This document shows positions 60,149-64,000 of a stretch of 64,000 bases of DNA, in pieces. Each line of letters begins with the position of its first letter. The first letter of the stretch is position 1. Origin of the DNA: SABI01 sp963677695 (GTDB lineage: Bacteria > Spirochaetota > Spirochaetia > Sphaerochaetales > Sphaerochaetaceae); contig CAXXUJ010000002.1 of the NCBI GenBank assembly GCA_963677695.2, positions 620,001-684,000 on the forward strand. Direction: 5' to 3'. The notes beneath the pieces are model-generated. The model was not told the DNA's origin and did no database searches. It saw only the letters and a program-made list of their open reading frames with translations. Position numbers and translations under genes: made by a program.

Positions 60149-61570
60149 TTACGGAGTGAAGACTTTCACCTTCTGTTTCTCGGTAATGATCTCTCTTCCC
60201 TTCTGGAAGGAAGCGATCATCCCTATAGCACTCATCTGCACCAGAAGGTTACCGAGAGCTGTGGCCTCCACGGGACCGGCAACGACTTCACGTCCGGTCT
60301 CTTCGGCAGTCCACTTGTCAAGAATCTCGTTCTTGCAGCCTCCTCCGATGATGTGAATCCTGGTAAAGGACTGACCTGTGATCTTCTCGATCTCCTTCAG
60401 TGAGGTATGGTAGGCCTTCGCCAGTCCGCGGTAAATTGCAACCATGATCTCCCCATGCGTTTCAGGAGCTCTGAATCCGAGAGCCCTGCAGCTCTGTTTG
60501 ACTCTGTCCACCATAAGTGAATCGGGAGAGTTCGGTTTCAGGAACAGCTCATCCATCACGTCGATATAGCCATCATAGGTAGCCTCTGCAAGGGTATCTT
60601 CATCGAGTGTCTTATAATCGATCACCTCACCCTGACGTTCCCAGTGACGTACGCACTCCTGTTGGATCCACATGCCCATGATGTTCTTAAGAAAACGGAT
60701 CTTTCCGTTCACCCCGACCTCATTGGTGAATCCTGCATCGAGTGCTTCATCAGTAAGGATCGGTTCATCAGCTTCCACACCGAGAAGGGACCAGGTACCG
60801 CTCGAGATATAGAGGAAATCCTCCCCTTCTTTAGCCGGTACTGCGGCAACGGCGCTCGCCGTATCATGCGTACCCACTGCTACAACCTGAATATCGTGTG
60901 CAAGACCGAGTTCAGCCTTGATCACAGGTTCTAACGTGCCGACAACGGTCCCGCTGGGAATGACCTTCGGGAAGATATCGGGGTTGAGCCCCACCTCGCT
61001 GATGAACTTGCGGTTCCATTCCATCGTTGTGGGGTCAAAGAGCTGGGTCGTGGATGCATGAGTGGTCTCATTGCTTATCACCCCTGTAAGCCAGTAGGTG
61101 ATCACATCGGGAATACTCAGGTAGTACTCCGCTGTCCTCACAAGCTCGGGGCGCTGTTCGTTCAGTGCATGCAGCTGGTAGAGGGTATTGAAGGGCTGAA
61201 ACGCTACTCCGGTAGACTGATAGATATGTTTCCGTCCATAAGTTGTACAGAGTTCCTCGATCTTTCCGTCTGTCCGCCCGTCACGGTAGTGATAGGCGAA
61301 CGTCAGAGGATTCTTCCCTTCATCGAGAAGGAGATGATCAACACCCCAGGTATCGACTCCGATAGAGACTACATCCGATCCATAGAGTTCCACTGCCTTT
61401 TTAATACCTTCCCTAATTTCCGTGTAGATATAGAGGAGATCCCAGTAGGTCGTATCAAGAACTCGAATGTTCCGCGTGATGAATCTGTGGACGACCTCGA
61501 AAGATTCAAGGTCTCCAACTATCACTCGCCCGTTTGAGGCTCCCAGGTCGATTGCTATATGTTTACTCAT
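60149..61570 (-). CDS. Rhamnulokinase-like FGGY carbohydrate kinase
   Basis: 473 residues. N-terminal AIDLGASNGRVIVGDL phosphate loop, the FGGY core VGTHDTASAVAAVPA, and the C-terminal IHIIGGGCKNEILDKWTAEE, which is closest to RhaB (rhamnulose to rhamnulose-1-phosphate). Length is typical. L-fuculokinase, xylulokinase or a kinase of another ketose is the alternative, since the neighbours are dehydrogenases and not RhaA or RhaD. GGAGAGAGGG precedes ATG; 17 bases after the dehydrogenase stop, same operon. Confidence 0.85.
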   Translation of the reverse strand: MSKHIAIDLGASNGRVIVGDLESFEVVHRFITRNIRVLDTTYWDLLYIYTEIREGIKKAVELYGSDVVSIGVDTWGVDHLLLDEGKNPLTFAYHYRDGRTDGKIEELCTTYGRKHIYQSTGVAFQPFNTLYQLHALNEQRPELVRTAEYYLSIPDVITYWLTGVISNETTHASTTQLFDPTTMEWNRKFISEVGLNPDIFPKVIPSGTVVGTLEPVIKAELGLAHDIQVVAVGTHDTASAVAAVPAKEGEDFLYISSGTWSLLGVEADEPILTDEALDAGFTNEVGVNGKIRFLKNIMGMWIQQECVRHWERQGEVIDYKTLDEDTLAEATYDGYIDVMDELFLKPNSPDSLMVDRVKQSCRALGFRAPETHGEIMVAIYRGLAKAYHTSLKEIEKITGQSFTRIHIIGGGCKNEILDKWTAEETGREVVAGPVEATALGNLLVQMSAIGMIASFQKGREIITEKQKVKVFTP

Positions 61571-61587
61571 CCCTCTCTCCTTTTTGT

Positions 61588-62850
61588 TTATGCTTTGGGA
61601 GCGTTTGCAAGCAGGTACTGCTCAGCTTCAAGGGACCACAGTCCGTTGTGACGCTCGGTGATCTCAGCAAGTGCTGCATAGAAGGGACTGTCCTTTCCAA
61701 GCTCCGCAAAATCGCTAATAGCTGTGAGAGGAAGTTCGTAGTGAGTGTACATCAGCTTCTTACCGCCTGGAATGCTCGGAAGGTCGATGACTGTCTGGGG
61801 AACTGCGTTCAGTCCTCCGACGTGAGTGACCATGCTTGCCGGTGAGAGCTTGCCGCTTTCCATCATTCTCAGGGATTCAACCATGTCATCCGTGTTTCCT
61901 CCGCTGGTACCCACGATGTGAGTTGACGCGTAGTGAACATTATAGAAGTTCATGGTTGCAGAGAAGTCTGTTCTGTTGGGACCTGCGAAGAAGTTAAGGC
62001 ATCCGTCCTTGCTCAGGATCTTGTCAGCCTGTTCCACAAGGGGTGCGACAGGAGCCATGACGAGGACATCATTGTACCCTTCTCCTCCTGTCAGGTCCAT
62101 CAGGGCCTGGATAGGATCACTGGTATCCTTTGTATTAAGGTATACGAGCTTCACACCCTCTTTCGCTGCATCTTCTTCACTGAAGAGACTCTTTGCACGG
62201 GCGATTCTGGCATCATCGATATCGGTGACGACAACGAGACCGGGCTTTCTGTCACAGTGGATAGCATAGTCGATGGCACCGAGACCCATCGGTCCGACAC
62301 CGGCGAGGATGGCGAGGTTTCCACCTTCCACGATACCCATGTGGTGTACGTAGGAACCGCCCTTGGTGTGGTACATCGCATGGTAGGTACCGACGATACA
62401 GGAAACGGGCTCAGCAAGGGAGCCGAGGAAATAGGCATCACCGTCATACTGTAGAAGACAGTTCATTTCCATCACTTCCTTGGGAATGACGATATAGGTA
62501 GCATCTCCGCCGATGTACTGGAAAGAGTATCCGGGGGCATCGAGAGTGCCTTTGTAGTTGAGCGCAGGCTGGATGGAGAACTTGTTCCCTACTGTGAACT
62601 GATCCTTCCAGGTTTCCCCTACTTCAAGAATCTCACCGCAGAATTCATGACCGAGCATGATGGGGTTATCAGCCACGTCATCGGGAACTCTCTTGTGATC
62701 TGCACCCTGTTCTGCTGCCTTGTGGTCACTCATACATACGCTGTTCGTGACGATCTTTGCAAGGATCTCATCTTTTGTGATTGCGGGGAGTTCAAACTCC
62801 TCGATTCTCAGGTCATTCTTTCCATATAAACGTACTGCACGTGTTTTCAT
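61588..62850 (-). CDS. Zinc-dependent alcohol dehydrogenase, sorbose-1-phosphate reductase-like
   Basis: 420 residues, medium-chain dehydrogenase/reductase family. Zinc and substrate region NSVCMSDHKAAEQ and MLGHEFCGEILEVGE (the GHE motif), NAD loop LAGVGPMGLGAIDYA, and a long C-terminal part. The size and the CMSDHK/GHEFCGE pattern resemble L-sorbose-1-phosphate reductase and related polyol-phosphate dehydrogenases. It probably interconverts a ketose phosphate or ketose and a polyol. AGGAGG precedes ATG, ten bases after the SDR stop. Confidence 0.75.
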   Translation of the reverse strand: MKTRAVRLYGKNDLRIEEFELPAITKDEILAKIVTNSVCMSDHKAAEQGADHKRVPDDVADNPIMLGHEFCGEILEVGETWKDQFTVGNKFSIQPALNYKGTLDAPGYSFQYIGGDATYIVIPKEVMEMNCLLQYDGDAYFLGSLAEPVSCIVGTYHAMYHTKGGSYVHHMGIVEGGNLAILAGVGPMGLGAIDYAIHCDRKPGLVVVTDIDDARIARAKSLFSEEDAAKEGVKLVYLNTKDTSDPIQALMDLTGGEGYNDVLVMAPVAPLVEQADKILSKDGCLNFFAGPNRTDFSATMNFYNVHYASTHIVGTSGGNTDDMVESLRMMESGKLSPASMVTHVGGLNAVPQTVIDLPSIPGGKKLMYTHYELPLTAISDFAELGKDSPFYAALAEITERHNGLWSLEAEQYLLANAPKA

Positions 62851-62860
62851 TTCGAACCTC

Positions 62861-64000
62861 CTAGTTCAGCATGACCTGTCCGCCGGTGACGGGGACAGCC
62901 TGCCCTGTTTCATATTTCTGTTCTACGATGTAACAGACTGCTCTCATTACATCCTCAGTTGTACATCCCCGTGAGATGGGGACTTTTGATTCATAAAATT
63001 TTCGCACATCATCAACGCTCTTGGCTCCGGGAACCTTGTTCGCATTGAAGTACTGCACAAACAGACCTCTCACCGGATCAGACCAGAGAGGACCGTCAAG
63101 GAAATTACCGGGACAGACAGCATTCACCTTGATATTGTCTGTGATCAACTCAAGTGCGAATGACTGGGTGAGACCGATCGTACCGAATTTCGCTCCGGCA
63201 TATGCTCCGTTCTTGTTCGATCCTTCCAGACCGCTCTTTGAACTGATAGCGATGATATCACTCATGTACGCACCCTTCGCTCCGCTGTTCTGCGCAGCGA
63301 GAACGGGTGCCGCATGCTTCGTACAGATGAAGAATCCTGTGTAGTCAACGGTCGTGACGAACTCGAAGTCCTTCAGACTCATCTCCTTCACGCTTCCCGC
63401 TCTCAGGACTCCTGCGTTGCTGATGAAGATATCGAGACCGCCTGTTACACTGACAACCTCATCCATCATCGCTTTCACAGATTCTTCGTCAGCGACATTC
63501 ACCTGCAGAGGATAAGCCACGGTTGTACCATACTCTGTATTGAGCTTGTCAGCACTCTCTTTCGCTCCGTCGATGTTCATATCAGCGATGAAAACGAAAC
63601 CACCCTCTTCAATGAGACCGGCAACCATGCCGGCACCGAATCCCTGGGCACCTCCGGTGACCAGTGAGATCTTTCCTTTCATCACATCGGCACGCTTCGA
63701 AGATCCTTTGTAATCAACAGCTCTCGAAAACGTATCAGGTGTTGAAGCTTCATCGTAGGTACAGCCGAAACGGTAGGTTTCCGTTGTTCCTTCAACAGAG
63801 GCACTGAGAGGGAATCTTCCGTTCTCCTTCACAAAGGCATCCATGGCGGAGTGGATCATGTCCACCTGCTCAGCAGCAGTCTTTTCCACTATTGAAGAGT
63901 CAAACACCACTTCTGATTCTATGCCGCTTACGCTCTTCACAAAGAGAGAGGACTCTCCATTGAAGAAGTATCCTCTAAGCAGAGGTGCTATTGAAGTACT
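62861..64000 (-). CDS. Short-chain dehydrogenase with long N-terminal extension (5' end outside window)
   Basis: Open to the right edge; about 379 codons are visible. The last 260 residues form a complete SDR: NAD loop TGGAQGFGAGM, ISNAGVLRAG, catalytic Ser in AISSKSG and YAGAK, then KVNAVCPGNF. The upstream part of at least 115 residues (FFNGESSLFVKSVSGIES and EQVDMIHSAMDAFVKENGRF) is not SDR and not recognised. GTG 63940 is an internal codon, not a convincing start. First gene seen of the sugar operon; it likely oxidises a polyol or sugar phosphate. Confidence 0.8.
   Translation of the reverse strand, partial: STSIAPLLRGYFFNGESSLFVKSVSGIESEVVFDSSIVEKTAAEQVDMIHSAMDAFVKENGRFPLSASVEGTTETYRFGCTYDEASTPDTFSRAVDYKGSSKRADVMKGKISLVTGGAQGFGAGMVAGLIEEGGFVFIADMNIDGAKESADKLNTEYGTTVAYPLQVNVADEESVKAMMDEVVSVTGGLDIFISNAGVLRAGSVKEMSLKDFEFVTTVDYTGFFICTKHAAPVLAAQNSGAKGAYMSDIIAISSKSGLEGSNKNGAYAGAKFGTIGLTQSFALELITDNIKVNAVCPGNFLDGPLWSDPVRGLFVQYFNANKVPGAKSVDDVRKFYESKVPISRGCTTEDVMRAVCYIVEQKYETGQAVPVTGGQVMLN

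Overview
The window looks like the chromosome of a spirochaete, most probably a member of the Sphaerochaetaceae or a close relative. This is inferred from gene content: a fused AroD-AroE, a bacterial XPB helicase with its helicase-associated partner, a 30-residue COX24/AURKAIP1-type ribosomal protein, and a substrate-binding protein whose leader ends in AAGTQEA. It is an ordinary, gene-dense chromosomal region with one small accessory patch. Nothing here identifies a species.

Layout. 1-5620: end of aroC, the XPB pair, and opposing aroDE. 5667-14742: ABC-F, Maf, rpsB-tsf, then frr-uppS-cdsA-dxr-rseP (ribosome recycling, isoprenoid and phospholipid synthesis, envelope protease). 14762-19081, minus strand: rpsF-ssb-rpsR-DUF2232-rplI-dnaB, preceded by a separate 30-codon ribosomal protein gene with its own promoter and terminator. 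19272-23621: murD, then metG with a FemAB-like aminoacyltransferase. 24062-28939: a delta-60-repeat lipoprotein, hflKC, a Fur/PerR regulator and a small YscW-like lipoprotein. 29070-36591: argG, a beta-hydroxyacid dehydrogenase, citrate synthase, convergent aconitase, an MFS transporter and a divergent PAP2 protein. 36864-39497: a polar/basic amino-acid ABC transporter. 39657-44811: hemolysin III, then a putative operon of an RNA m5C methyltransferase, a DUF362-ferredoxin, a small membrane protein and a UvrD/PcrA helicase. 44939-47611: accessory patch with a ParA ATPase, a ribbon-helix-helix partner and an IS30 element. 47727-53133: asnA, two PfkB sugar kinases, an HD hydrolase and a membrane-anchored PPIase. 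53292-59736: tRNA-Pro(CGG), typA and carAB. 60149-64000: a sugar operon (FGGY kinase, zinc dehydrogenase, extended SDR) running off the window.

The genes connect mainly through regulation. Sites fitting the classical ARG-box consensus stand before argG, before the amino-acid ABC transporter and over the carAB promoter. The argG and carA sites are paired with the same 22-bp centre spacing. This points to an ArgR/AhrC-type regulon joining carbamoyl phosphate supply, argininosuccinate synthesis and amino-acid uptake. A second recurring pattern is a sigma70-type -10 element only 6-10 bp before a start codon that lacks a Shine-Dalgarno sequence (metG, the HD hydrolase, the YscW-like lipoprotein, the divergent PAP2 gene, typA, murD), suggesting leaderless mRNAs. 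Most other genes have good AGGAGG-type sites.

I did not find a clearly new defence system, CRISPR array or prophage. The best candidates for new biology are the ArgR regulon, the leaderless-start geometry, the ParA/RHH cassette with CAGTAT palindromes on both sides, and the extended SDR at the right edge.
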